NCBI GenBank assembly: GCA_046726315.1
Contig: JBKPAG010000029.1
Coordinates: 1-64,000, forward strand
Direction of reading: 5' to 3'
DNA length: 64,000 nucleotides
Origin: JACVRX01 sp046726315
GTDB lineage: Bacteria > Actinomycetota > Actinomycetes > Jiangellales > Jiangellaceae
Under the pieces are notes generated by a model. It was not told the DNA's origin. It saw only the letters and a list, made by a program, of their open reading frames with translations, and searched no databases. The translations under genes and the position numbers were made by a program. Below are positions 8,400-16,018 of the stretch, one piece after another (position 1 is the stretch's first letter; every line of letters begins with the position of its first letter).

Positions 8400-9359
8400 T
8401 CATGTCGGATTCGGTGTCGCAGCAGAGGCAAGTGGTCGCGGGGTGCGCTCGGCGATGACCGGGTTCTCCAGGCGCCCGAGCGGAGGAATCTCGGCAACCA
8501 CGACATCGCCTGGTCTGAGGTGCTGCCCCCGTTGCGCCCCGACCCCAGCGGGCGTGCCGGTGGAGATGACGTCTCCGGGCTCCAGAGTCATGATCTCGCT
8601 GGCGGCACTGATCAGCTCCGCCACGGTGAAGATCATGTCTGAGGTGTGGCCATCCTGGCGCAGTTCCTCGTTGACCCACAGACGGATCGAGAGGTCCTGT
8701 GGGTCCGGGACGAAGCGCGCCGGAACGATCCCTGGACCTATCGGGCAGAAGCCGTCCCGACCCTTGGATCCGAGCCAGTCGTAGGCGAATGGCGGAGCGA
8801 GCTCGACCTCGCGGCGGTGCAGCCCACGCGCGGTGACGTCGTTGACGATTGTGTAGCCGGCCACGTGCTCGAGTGCGGTGTCCACGCCGATGTGGCGACC
8901 GGCAATGCCGATGATCACCGCGAGTTCGGCCTCCCAGTCGATTCGGGCCGAGGGGTCTTCGGGAACCTCAACCGCCTCACCGGGAGCGGCCAGGGCGGTA
9001 CGGGGAAGAAGAAAGAAGTAGGGCCGTAACCCTGCCGGAACGGCGGCGATACCCATCTCGCGGATGTGGTCGTCGAAGTTCGCTCCGGCGAAGAGGAGTT
9101 TGCCCGGTGCTCGGATCGGAACTTGGAGCCTTACGTCGGTGACTGCTTGATTGTGATCGGGTTCCCACGCGACCAGGAGGTCGCCCAGTTCCGCCCACCG
9201 TTCGACGACGGCGCCGACGTCGGTCACGTCTGGCAGCCATGGGATGGGCACCACAGACCACTGGTCGACCAAGGCCCCGACGCGTGCGGCCGACGAGGCG
9301 TCGACGTAGGTCACCAGACTCCACGCAGCCGTGCCGTCTCGTCCCTCACCCAGCGGCAT
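8400..9359 (-). CDS. Fumarylacetoacetate hydrolase (FAH) family protein
   Basis: 319 residues. The C-terminal two thirds form an FAH domain: GKLLFAGANFDDHIREMG, the metal-binding EDPSARIDWEAELAVIIG, AGYTIVNDVTARGLHRREV and MTLEPGDVISTGTPAGVGA. Members hydrolyse or isomerise acyl-pyruvates and oxo-dienoates, common intermediates after meta-cleavage of aromatic rings, which fits the two VOC genes downstream. It is the first gene of the leftward operon. ATG 9359 lacks a clear Shine-Dalgarno sequence, and a TATACA box ends 10 bases upstream, so the message may be leaderless. Confidence 0.85.
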   Translation of the reverse strand: MPLGEGRDGTAAWSLVTYVDASSAARVGALVDQWSVVPIPWLPDVTDVGAVVERWAELGDLLVAWEPDHNQAVTDVRLQVPIRAPGKLLFAGANFDDHIREMGIAAVPAGLRPYFFLLPRTALAAPGEAVEVPEDPSARIDWEAELAVIIGIAGRHIGVDTALEHVAGYTIVNDVTARGLHRREVELAPPFAYDWLGSKGRDGFCPIGPGIVPARFVPDPQDLSIRLWVNEELRQDGHTSDMIFTVAELISAASEIMTLEPGDVISTGTPAGVGAQRGQHLRPGDVVVAEIPPLGRLENPVIAERTPRPLASAATPNPT

Positions 9360-9362
9360 GAG

Positions 9363-9380
9363 GCAGAAGTGTATACACCT
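9363..9380 (-). promoter_or_regulatory. Promoter and operator of the leftward catabolic operon
   Basis: Perfect 10-bp palindrome GTGTATACAC at 9369-9378. Read leftward it contains a TATACA box (9375-9370) placed about 10 bases before the FAH ATG, compatible with a start of transcription at or next to the start codon. A regulator bound to the palindrome would block this -10 region. No good -35 is visible. Confidence 0.45.
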
Positions 9381-9455
9381 AACCGCTTATTGGAAAGGGG
9401 CTGCGCTGAAAAGTCTTGCGCCTGCGGATCCAGACGATCGAAAATGGGTTCCTGC

Positions 9456-9489
9456 TGTGTCGCACACCGTAGAGCAGTAGTGTACGCAC
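9456..9489 (+). promoter_or_regulatory. Promoter and operator of the FadR-type regulator gene
   Basis: Two elements related to the operator of the divergent operon: TGTG-TCG-CACA at 9456-9466 and GTGTACGCAC at 9480-9489, the latter touching the ATG at 9490. TAGTGT at 9478-9483 is a plausible -10 seven bases before the ATG, again suggesting a leaderless transcript, here under autorepression. Assignment to the GntR-family product of this gene is inference. Confidence 0.4.
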
Positions 9490-10371
9490 ATGGACCAAAC
9501 TTCGCTGGTAGCTCCGAGCGGCGATAGTCCAGCCGATCCCGCAGCGCCAGAGACGCCTGACGCCGAGTCACCAGCGCAGCCAGAGGGGACTCGCGACTTC
9601 TGGGCCGAGGCCGTCGAGCTCGCCGGCGTGCCCGAGAGTCGCAAGACCAGCCTGTTTGTTCATTCGACCCTGCGCGACGTGATCCTCTCCGGTCGGCTCA
9701 AGCCGGGGACAACGCTGTCCCAAGCGCGCCTTGCCCAGATCCTCAAGGTCAGCCGAACCCCGATGCGTGAGGCGCTTCGCATGCTGCAAGAGGAGGGGCT
9801 TATCGATGCCGAGCCCAATCGCCGGCCACGGGTGCGAGGGGTCGATCCCGGTGAGATCGACTCCTTGTACGCGGCTCGCATCCTGTTGGAATCGCTAGCC
9901 ATGTCGCTGTCGGCACCCGGACTCGGCGGTGCCGACGTCGCGACCGGTGATGAGCTGCTGAGGCGAATGGAACAACAGGCAGCGGACGAGGACTTCGATG
10001 CGTGGCATCGAACACATCTGGAGTTCCACCAGCTGCTCGTCAGCGGAGTGGATGACTATTTGCGATCACTGATCGGTTCCCTCGCCGAGAAGGGTCAGCG
10101 CTTCGTCCGGATCTACCAGATCAGCCATCCAGCTACCGGCTGGACGGTGGGCGCGGAGGAGCACGCGGCGATCCTCGACGCTGTGCGGCAGCAGCAACCT
10201 GACATTGCCGTGACCCGTTTGATCAAGCATCTGGCACGTACGGCGCTGTCTGTCTTGCTAGACGTTGCGCCCGATCGCGATGCGTCCGCGGTGCGGGGCG
10301 CATTGACGCTGGTCACGCAGATGACCCCGGACGAGGCGGCCGCGCCCACTGCGCGCGCTGCCCGCCGATGA
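9490..10371 (+). CDS. GntR-family transcriptional regulator, FadR subfamily (FCD domain)
   Basis: 293 residues. After a 45-residue Pro/Ala-rich leader comes a GntR winged helix (STLRDVILSGRLKPGTTLSQ, LKVSRTPMREALRMLQEEGLI), then an all-helical FCD ligand domain (about residues 125-255) with IDSLYAARILLESLAM, HRTHLEFHQLLVSG and EEHAAILDAV, whose histidines and acidic residues often bind a metal and a carboxylate effector. It is divergent from the FAH operon, so it probably controls that operon and itself in response to an organic-acid intermediate. It overlaps the next gene by ATGA (10368-10371). No strong ribosome site precedes ATG 9490. Confidence 0.85.
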   Translation: MDQTSLVAPSGDSPADPAAPETPDAESPAQPEGTRDFWAEAVELAGVPESRKTSLFVHSTLRDVILSGRLKPGTTLSQARLAQILKVSRTPMREALRMLQEEGLIDAEPNRRPRVRGVDPGEIDSLYAARILLESLAMSLSAPGLGGADVATGDELLRRMEQQAADEDFDAWHRTHLEFHQLLVSGVDDYLRSLIGSLAEKGQRFVRIYQISHPATGWTVGAEEHAAILDAVRQQQPDIAVTRLIKHLARTALSVLLDVAPDRDASAVRGALTLVTQMTPDEAAAPTARAARR

Positions 10372-11039
10372 GGTGGTCCGACGGCGCCGCTACGTCCCTC
10401 GTCGTACGCGCGGCGCGGGTGCTCGCCGGTGAAGGACTCGTCGATGCATTCGGTCACGTCTCCGCCCGGTACGACGCCACGACCTACCTGATCACCCCAC
10501 CCCGGCCGTTGGCCGCCGTCGGCGCCGACGATCTTGTACCGGTCGACGTGGACGCGGCCCCTCCCCCCGCGGCTCCGCGCGAAGCATGGCTGCACACGGT
10601 GATCTACCGCCGTCGCCCGGATGTACGCGGCGTTGCGCGAGCCCAGCCTCCGGCCGCGTTCGTGGCCGGGGCACTTCCCGGCTCGTGGTGCCCGGCGCAC
10701 GGCCATGGCGGATTGCTCGGCTCGGTGATCCCCGTGCACGACGAGGCGAAGCTCGCACGCGACCAAGCGCGGGCTGAGGATGTCGTCACGACGCTCGGCC
10801 GCCACCGAGCGGTGGTGTTGCGCGGCAACGGTGCGCTTACCGTTTCGGTTCAGGGTCTCGACGAGGCCGTCGCCGCCATGTGGGTGCTGGAGGCCGCTGC
10901 CCGAGTGCGAGTCGCGCTGATCGGGGCGCCCGATGCGCAGCGGCTCACGGCAGACGAGGTCACCTCGTGGGAAGGGCTGGCTCCGGAGCTGCTCGGTCGC
11001 ATCTGGTCGTACCTTGCCTCGCGCCACCTGCCTGACTAA
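10368..11039 (+). CDS. Class II aldolase/adducin-family protein lacking zinc ligands
   Basis: 223 residues with the class II aldolase fold: GEGLVDAFGHVSARYD at the N-terminus, REAWLHTVIYRRRPDVRGVA in the middle, and LRGNGALTVSVQGLDEAVAAMWVLEAAA. In canonical aldolases zinc is held by HxH after RPDVxAVV and by His in RGHG; here these are Arg91, Gln93 and Asn154. Glu72, at the catalytic acid position, is kept. It may use another mechanism, bind ligand only, or belong to a divergent decarboxylase-like branch. Start ATG 10368 is coupled to the regulator stop, and its own stop overlaps the stop of the opposing dehydrogenase. Confidence 0.75.
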   Translation: MRWSDGAATSLVVRAARVLAGEGLVDAFGHVSARYDATTYLITPPRPLAAVGADDLVPVDVDAAPPPAAPREAWLHTVIYRRRPDVRGVARAQPPAAFVAGALPGSWCPAHGHGGLLGSVIPVHDEAKLARDQARAEDVVTTLGRHRAVVLRGNGALTVSVQGLDEAVAAMWVLEAAARVRVALIGAPDAQRLTADEVTSWEGLAPELLGRIWSYLASRHLPD

Positions 11040-11932
11040 CAGACTGGCGCTTGCGCCCGCGGTTTCCTGTTCCTCGTCTCCAACAGCTCATATACGGCCG
11101 CGATGTCGCGGTCCGCCCAGCCGTCGGCCACGGCCTGGTCGAAGGCCGTCTTGGCCAGATCGAACATGGGTGTGTCCGTTTGGTACTCGGCTGCGATCTG
11201 CTCGATCTGCCCGAGGATCGGATGTAGCGTCGCGATAGGTCCCGGAGCAGGAAGCCACCGCCGGTCCCGCATCATCGGGCCCCGCCGTTCCCAGATCGTC
11301 GACGAGGCGATGGTCCCGTTCAATGTTGTCTGGACGAGTTGTTGATTAAGGCCGATTGCCTCGGCGAACAACAACGCCTCCGCGGTGACCACTGTGTGTA
11401 CGGCCATCAGCAGGTTCGCAACGTACTTCATACGCGCGCCGGTGCCGAACGGACCGGTGTAGACCCAGGGGCCGGATATCGCGTCGAGAACGGGGCGCAC
11501 CTGCTCCACAGTGTCCTCCAGCCCGGACACGAAGGTTGTCGCCTGGCGAGGCTGAACCATCGGCGGTGAACCGCTGATCGGACAGTCCAGCATGTCGCCA
11601 CCGTGTTCGGCTAGCAGCTGCCGAAGAGGTTCCTTCTCGGCCGGAACGAGCGTGCTCATCTCGATGTGCACGGTGCCCGGTCGTATCGCGGCAAGGGTGC
11701 CGTGATCACCGAGCATGACCTCTCGCAGCGCCGCTGCATCAGGCAGGATCGACAGCACCACATCACTGGCAGCAGCCAGCGCGGCAGGGCTCTCAGCAGC
11801 CACACCACCTGAGGCAACAAGGTCCTCGAGCGAGTGTCGCCGGTATCCCAACACGTCGAAGCCGGCAGCCATCAGGTTGCGAGCGATGGGAAGCCCCATC
11901 TTGCCGACGCCAATCACGCCGACGGTCGTCAT
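11036..11932 (-). CDS. NAD(P)-dependent 3-hydroxyisobutyrate-dehydrogenase-family oxidoreductase
   Basis: 298 residues. N-terminal Rossmann domain starts TVGVIGVGKMGLPIARNLMAAGFDVLGYRR. Other family marks are IEMSTLVPAEKE, LDCPISGSPPMVQ (substrate-loop position DAPVSGG) and GTGARMKYVANLLMA, where Lys is the catalytic base. The C-terminal helical domain (TLHPILGQIEQIAAEYQTDTPMFDLAK) closes the site. Members oxidise beta-hydroxy acids or reduce the semialdehydes. It is downstream of a YciI gene with a 12-base gap and converges on the aldolase-like gene, so it likely shares the same catabolic purpose. Confidence 0.85.
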   Translation of the reverse strand: MTTVGVIGVGKMGLPIARNLMAAGFDVLGYRRHSLEDLVASGGVAAESPAALAAASDVVLSILPDAAALREVMLGDHGTLAAIRPGTVHIEMSTLVPAEKEPLRQLLAEHGGDMLDCPISGSPPMVQPRQATTFVSGLEDTVEQVRPVLDAISGPWVYTGPFGTGARMKYVANLLMAVHTVVTAEALLFAEAIGLNQQLVQTTLNGTIASSTIWERRGPMMRDRRWLPAPGPIATLHPILGQIEQIAAEYQTDTPMFDLAKTAFDQAVADGWADRDIAAVYELLETRNRKPRAQAPVC

Positions 11933-11944
11933 CGTCGTCTCCCC

Positions 11945-12319
11945 TCAGTCGAACCGGTAAGTCCCCGTTCCAAACGACAGCCGGACCGTGATTGCGCCTT
12001 CCATCAGGCGCCACCGAAGGACCTCGTAACCGCGCAGGCCGGCCTCGACGAACGGATCCGTCGCCGCAACCACCCGCGCCTCCTCTTCGGTTCCGACCCG
12101 AAGAATGGTCAAACCGTGGCCGGCCCCGGTGCGGTCTCCCCCGACGACCGGGCCGGAGGCCATCAGCACACCTCGGCGTTCCTGCTCCAGAGTCCACTCA
12201 AGATGGGACGCCAGATGCGCCTCAACCTCGTGCCCGCTCAGAGTCGGGCGTGGCACCCACAGCACCACCCAGTAGTCCTGAGCGAGCATTGCCTCGAGCT
12301 CCGCACCCAGCGCTGCCAC
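11945..12319 (-). CDS. YciI-like (YCII-related) protein
   Basis: 124-residue ferredoxin-like small protein. YWVVLWVPRPTLSG, HLASHLEWTLEQERRGVLMASGPV, GHGLTILRVGTEEEARVVAATDPFVEAGLRGYEVLRW match the YCII family, which has a conserved His-Asp pair (here in the SHLEW region and ATDPF). Family members include a chlorocatechol/5-chloro-muconolactone dehalogenase, so a role in aromatic breakdown is plausible but unproven. GTG 12319 is preceded by GGAAAGAGG; a start at ATG 12289 is possible. First gene of the leftward pair with the dehydrogenase. Confidence 0.72.
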   Translation of the reverse strand: MAALGAELEAMLAQDYWVVLWVPRPTLSGHEVEAHLASHLEWTLEQERRGVLMASGPVVGGDRTGAGHGLTILRVGTEEEARVVAATDPFVEAGLRGYEVLRWRLMEGAITVRLSFGTGTYRFD

Positions 12320-12335
12320 CTCTTTCCGGTCCGAA

Positions 12336-12399
12336 GTGACGCGTCACGCTCTGCACACGATAACTATCCCGTCATAAAGTGTCTACAGTTGTCGACACT
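12336..12399 (-). promoter_or_regulatory. Palindromic operator candidates upstream of the YciI gene
   Basis: GTGACGCGTCAC at 12336-12347 is a perfect 12-bp palindrome. At 12380-12397 stand two 8-bp units, TGTCTACA and TGTCGACA, two bases apart; the second is a perfect palindrome and outer AGTGTC/GACACT arms (12378-12383, 12394-12399) pair. This density of dyads just upstream of the YciI-dehydrogenase pair suggests regulation by a GntR-type factor; which one is unknown. Confidence 0.4.
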
Positions 12400-12514
12400 C
12401 TAGGTGCGAGCATGCGCAAGTCCGCTGCCCATGTCCAAGGAGTCAAACTGCATACACTATCTCGCCCTGGGCAGGAGCCGACGTGGACATCGACCCGGAG
12501 CGCCGACCGGTCCT

Positions 12515-13399
12515 CTAAGAGGGCTGGGGGTAGCAAGGAAACTGATGGGACCATCCGCGGCCCGTCTGGCTTGGTGCTACGGACCCGGGAGGGTAGTGGT
12601 GCGGCGCACGAGGCTGCGGCGGAGGCAGTACGCCGTCCACAACGATCGCCGCCCGACCGGTCCGGGTCACGTCGCGGGACTTCGTGGTGCGCTCGAGGGG
12701 TGTCCCTGGACCTCGATCACGTCTAGGTCGCCGTTGGAGGAGAAGCCGACCGGAGCGACGTGCGGCATGCCGTCGGCACCAACGTCGCGATCGCGCGCAA
12801 GCCGCCCCTCCCCCTACAGCTACTCCAGATCGTTCTCTGTGAAGCTGCTCATCGGGTCCCCACCCTCGACGCGGTGACCAGGCATCCCGCTCCTGCTCTC
12901 GCACCACGCGACGGGCTAGCCGGGCCTTGGCCTCGTGCACCGGTGGGATCGGAGAAGCGTTGCGCTCATGGTTGCAGCCCCAGTGCGTGATCCACATGTT
13001 GTCGCCCGTATCGGTCCCGCCAAGCGCGATCGGCACGATGTGATCCTTGCTGGGCGAGAGTGGGTGCGGATGCTCCAGGGTCGGGTCAACGGGGTCTCGG
13101 CAGACGCCGCAAATCCAGCCGTCGCGCTCACCGATCTCCTCCGTGGTGTACCGCTCGGCGGGGCCATTGGTCCGGATCGACTCCGTCCGTCGCCGGGCGT
13201 GGTCCTTCTTGATCAGGCTGCGCTGTATCTCGGGGATCCAGCTCGGCAGCAGCTCGGCGACGATGTAGTTGAACGCGGGGTCGTCGTGTACGCCGTTCGC
13301 CTCGGCGTTCGCGAGCATGGTGTCCCTGAGGTCGTCGTATAGGGCGCGCTGCTGTGGTGTCAGATCGTCCGTGCCGTCATCGCCCAGGTCTCCGTTCAC
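12515..13399 (-). CDS. HNH endonuclease domain protein with scrambled C-terminus
   Basis: The first 175 or so residues form an HNH protein: YTTEEIGERDGWICGVCRDP (CxxC), LEHPHPLSPSKDHIVPIALG and NMWITHWGCNHERNA supply the His-Asn-His core and zinc knuckle positions. HNH proteins cut DNA and are frequent on mobile elements. From about residue 180 the composition changes to Arg-rich sequence and then enters the remains of a PPOX-family gene in its frame, so the original C-terminus is lost. GTG 13399 has only a weak ribosome site. It sits in the decayed element next to tRNA-Thr. Confidence 0.55.
   Translation of the reverse strand: MNGDLGDDGTDDLTPQQRALYDDLRDTMLANAEANGVHDDPAFNYIVAELLPSWIPEIQRSLIKKDHARRRTESIRTNGPAERYTTEEIGERDGWICGVCRDPVDPTLEHPHPLSPSKDHIVPIALGGTDTGDNMWITHWGCNHERNASPIPPVHEAKARLARRVVREQERDAWSPRRGWGPDEQLHRERSGVAVGGGAACARSRRWCRRHAARRSGRLLLQRRPRRDRGPGTPLERTTKSRDVTRTGRAAIVVDGVLPPPQPRAPHHYPPGSVAPSQTGRGWSHQFPCYPQPS
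12600..12852 (-). pseudogene. PPOX-class F420-dependent enzyme remnant
   Basis: From ATG 12852 the frame reads MSSFTENDLE, then TAG (12820-12822), Leu, TAG (12814-12816), then GEGRLARDRDVGADGMPHVA, PVGFSSNGDLDVIEVQGH. This is the typical N-terminus of a PPOX/pyridoxamine-oxidase-like F420 enzyme, where a Tyr-Leu pair normally stands at the stops. A frameshift follows, after which TKSRDVTRTGRAAIVVDGVL, another family block, appears in the HNH frame. Two stops and a frameshift make it dead. Confidence 0.7.
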
Positions 13400-14197
13400 C
13401 GAGCCTGCTCAATGTGAGTCTCTCGCACCGACGCGGCAGCCCCCTTCGAACGTGTACCGGGGGGCGGCGCACCGGCGAGGAGCTCATAACCCTGACTGGA
13501 ATCGGGTTCGGCCTTATGAGACGCCCGCGAGGCTGCTGATGACCGTGGCATGGTCGCTACGGTATCGGGCCCACCCGCATCGTTCGGCGCACCGTTGGGC
13601 ACCGTCGTGCTTCATAGCCGGCGCGGCGTTGGGCCACTCTCATGTGACTGGCAGCCGCTCGGCGACCCGCTCCCCCGCCCCGTGCGGCAGCGCGACATCT
13701 CCCGGCCACGACATCCGACTAGCCGCACGACCATCGGGCTTCTCATCCCTGAATAGCGCGCCGATCTGGCCCGCTGCGCGCTCAGGTCAGCCCCTTTCAC
13801 GGCAAAGCGCCCCGGAACCGCTCGATCACCGAAGCGACGACTTGACCCATACACCTCTGGCATTAGGCGACAGAGCCGTTACAAGGGTTCGCGTTAGGAG
13901 GCGCGTAGGACGACGAGCATGCCGTAGAAGCATCGAAGTCGTCCTCGCTATGGATGCGGGACGCGCCGAACGTCACGGTCGACGTGCGCGTCGTTGCCGC
14001 GCAGACCGCGGCTGGCATGGCGTTACGATCTTCAAATCCGCAGGCCAGGGCAAGATAATGGGCTAGATCATCAAGTGACCGGGCGCGCAGCGCCAGGTGG
14101 CCACCAGCCTGTTCGGAATCTCGACCACACGAGCGAGTTCGTCGCGTTCCGCGCTCATGCCGCGGGCGTCCTTCGCCCAAGCGTGGTCGATCCGTGT
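13400..14197. other. Element interior without a recognisable gene
   Basis: About 800 bases between the HNH gene and the integrase remnant. Translations in all frames are short or Arg/Ser-rich. One leftward fragment starting near 14159 reads MSAERDELARVVEIPNRL and stops after about 31 codons; it resembles the start of small actinobacterial helper proteins but cannot be assigned. No repeats or RNA genes seen. Confidence 0.35.
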
Positions 14198-15756
14198 TCA
14201 GCGGACTCTCGCCCTGTGGCCGCGTACGATCTCGATCAGTCCCGATGCCTTGAGCTGAGCCAACGCACGCTGGGCAGTCCCGAACGACACGCCGTGCTTG
14301 GCTGCGAGCTCCTTGACCGATGGCAGCGGCTCTCCGCTCGCGATCGCACCCCGAGCGATCCTGGTCCGAAGCTCGGCAGCGATCGCTTCGCACAGACTCC
14401 CGGACGGCAGCTGACCCTCCCGTACGCCCGAGTGTGTCGGCGGCCTCGGCATCCGCGAGGCGAGGACCGCTGCGGCGCGCTGGTCGGACTCGGCAACCCA
14501 CGCGGAGTAAACCCGCAGCGTTGTCGCGCCTCCTCCGCCGTGACCCAACCGGCCGGCTACCGTCCGGACATCGACGCCCGCGGCAATGAGCTCGGTCGCG
14601 GAGTAGTGCCGCAGCGCGTGAAAGTGCGTCTGGACACCGAGTCGTTTCGCCAACCGACCGTACTTCTGGGTCACGGTGTCCGGGCGTAACGGCGTGGAGC
14701 AGTCAGGCGCCAGCTAGAAGACGAACCCGTCCTTCGGCAACGTCAAGTGCAGCGCAGCAGCCCTGTCCTCACAGCGTGTTCGGTGCTCCCTGAGGATCCC
14801 GACTGTGTACTCGTCGAGGCTGACCCGACGGCGTTGGTGCGTCTTTGTGTCCTTCTCCCACACTTGGCCACCGTGCTGGCCAATGCTCCTTCGCAATGTG
14901 ACGACCGGAGTTGGACCGTCCAGCTCGAGATCGGACCACCGGAGCGCGCTCACCTCGCCACGGCGCGGGCCGACCATCATTGCGAGCCACACCAAGGTCC
15001 CCCAGTCCGGATCATTCCAGGCCTCATTGACGATCCGTGCCGCTTCGTCAGGTGACGGAGGGTTCGGATCGGCAGGCGGTATCCGTGGTGGCTCGACGAA
15101 CGCCACCGGGTTCACCGCGATCCAACTCCATCGGACGGCACGCGTCAGGGCGCTCTTAAGGATGGAGTGGATCACCCGGATGCTCCCATCCGACAACGGG
15201 CGGCACTCATGCTGCTGGCACCGTCGCGCACAGGCTTGACAGCTCTCGGCCTCGCCGGTCGGCAAGGCTCGCGGGGGTGCTCGTCGCACTCGTGGGGTCC
15301 CGAAGTGCGGTGCTCGATGTACCTCCGCCCGCCGCAGCGCTCGCTGCATGTGCGCAGTTGGGCGTAGAGCGACTCGATCACCTCGGCGTCAAGCCGCCCC
15401 ACGGGCAGCGCGCCGATCGTCGGGCGGATGTGCTTGTCGATCTTGCCGATATACCCGTGTTGCGTTGTCTTTTCGACCTTGATCACATCGAGCCAGCGGT
15501 CCAGCAGTTGGTTCATCGTCGCTCGAGTACGAGGGTTACGACGCTCGTCGACCTGGTTCACCAGGCGAGTCCGAACCTTCTCGGCTTCCCTCAGGGTCTC
15601 CTGTTCGTTCCTCCCGACTGGCACAGTCTCGCTGATGTAGTGGCGCCTCTTGGTCACCGGGTCGTAGCCGGTGTACACCCGCACCCGCAGCCTGCCGCTG
15701 GGCAGCTTGTCGATCAGCCCTCGCGGTCGTCGCTGACGGGTGTTGACGCGCGTCAT
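14198..15756 (-). pseudogene. Tyrosine recombinase (integrase) with C-terminal GntR-type helix-turn-helix, disrupted
   Basis: Frame one from ATG 15756 gives the N-terminal arm and core-binding domain (KLPSGRLRVRVYTGYDPVTK, MNQLLDRWLDVIKVEKTTQH, LRTCSERCGGRRYIEHRT). A frameshift near 15240 moves homology to a second frame with SDGSIRVIHSILKSALTRAV and the catalytic-Arg block VGPRRGEVSALRWSDL. That frame meets TAG at 14714-14716 after DGFVF but continues in phase with LRPDTVTQKYGRLAKRLGV, HFHALRHYSATELIAAGVDV (H-x-x-R) and LGHGGGGATTLRVYSAWV (Tyr). After the recombinase comes a winged helix (IARGAIASGEPLPSVKELAA, VSFGTAQRALAQLKASGLIE). It once inserted an element at the adjacent tRNA. Confidence 0.8.
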
Positions 15757-15856
15757 GGCGCGAAGCCTACGCCCATTCGCACCACCGTTGATGTCATGAG
15801 CCGTGGGTATCAAGATTGTGAGCCATTAGCGCGGAGCGCTGACCTGTGATTTTGCA

Positions 15857-15933
15857 TGGAGCCGCCTCGGGGAATCGAACCCCGGACCTACGCATTACGA
15901 ATGCGTCGCTCTGACCGACTGAGCTAAGGCGGC
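15857..15933 (-). tRNA. tRNA-Thr (anticodon CGT)
   Basis: The leftward strand folds as a cloverleaf: acceptor GCCGCCT pairs with AGGCGGC, D arm AGCTCAGTCGGTCAGAGC, anticodon arm ACGCA-TTCGTAA-TGCGT with CGT in the middle of the loop, and T arm CCGGGGTTCGATTCCCCG. The discriminator is T and CCA is encoded (15859-15857). The broken integrase begins about 100 bases beyond its 3' end, the standard position for an element using the tRNA as attachment site. Confidence 0.95.
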
Positions 15934-16018
15934 GGAAGCCGATCAACCGGCCCGCCGGACGAGTATAGGCGCGGCGACGGGAGCGCTTCGAACCCAAAAC
16001 CGGTGCCGGCCCTACCGA

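Noticed and set aside
13863..14501. 212-codon minus-strand frame beside the integrase remnant
   Set aside because: Its first half is the wrong frame of the integrase-GntR sequence; the rest resembles no family.
12600..15860. Search for the second att site of the tRNA-Thr element
   Set aside because: No repeat of the tRNA 3' end found to the left by eye; not claimed.
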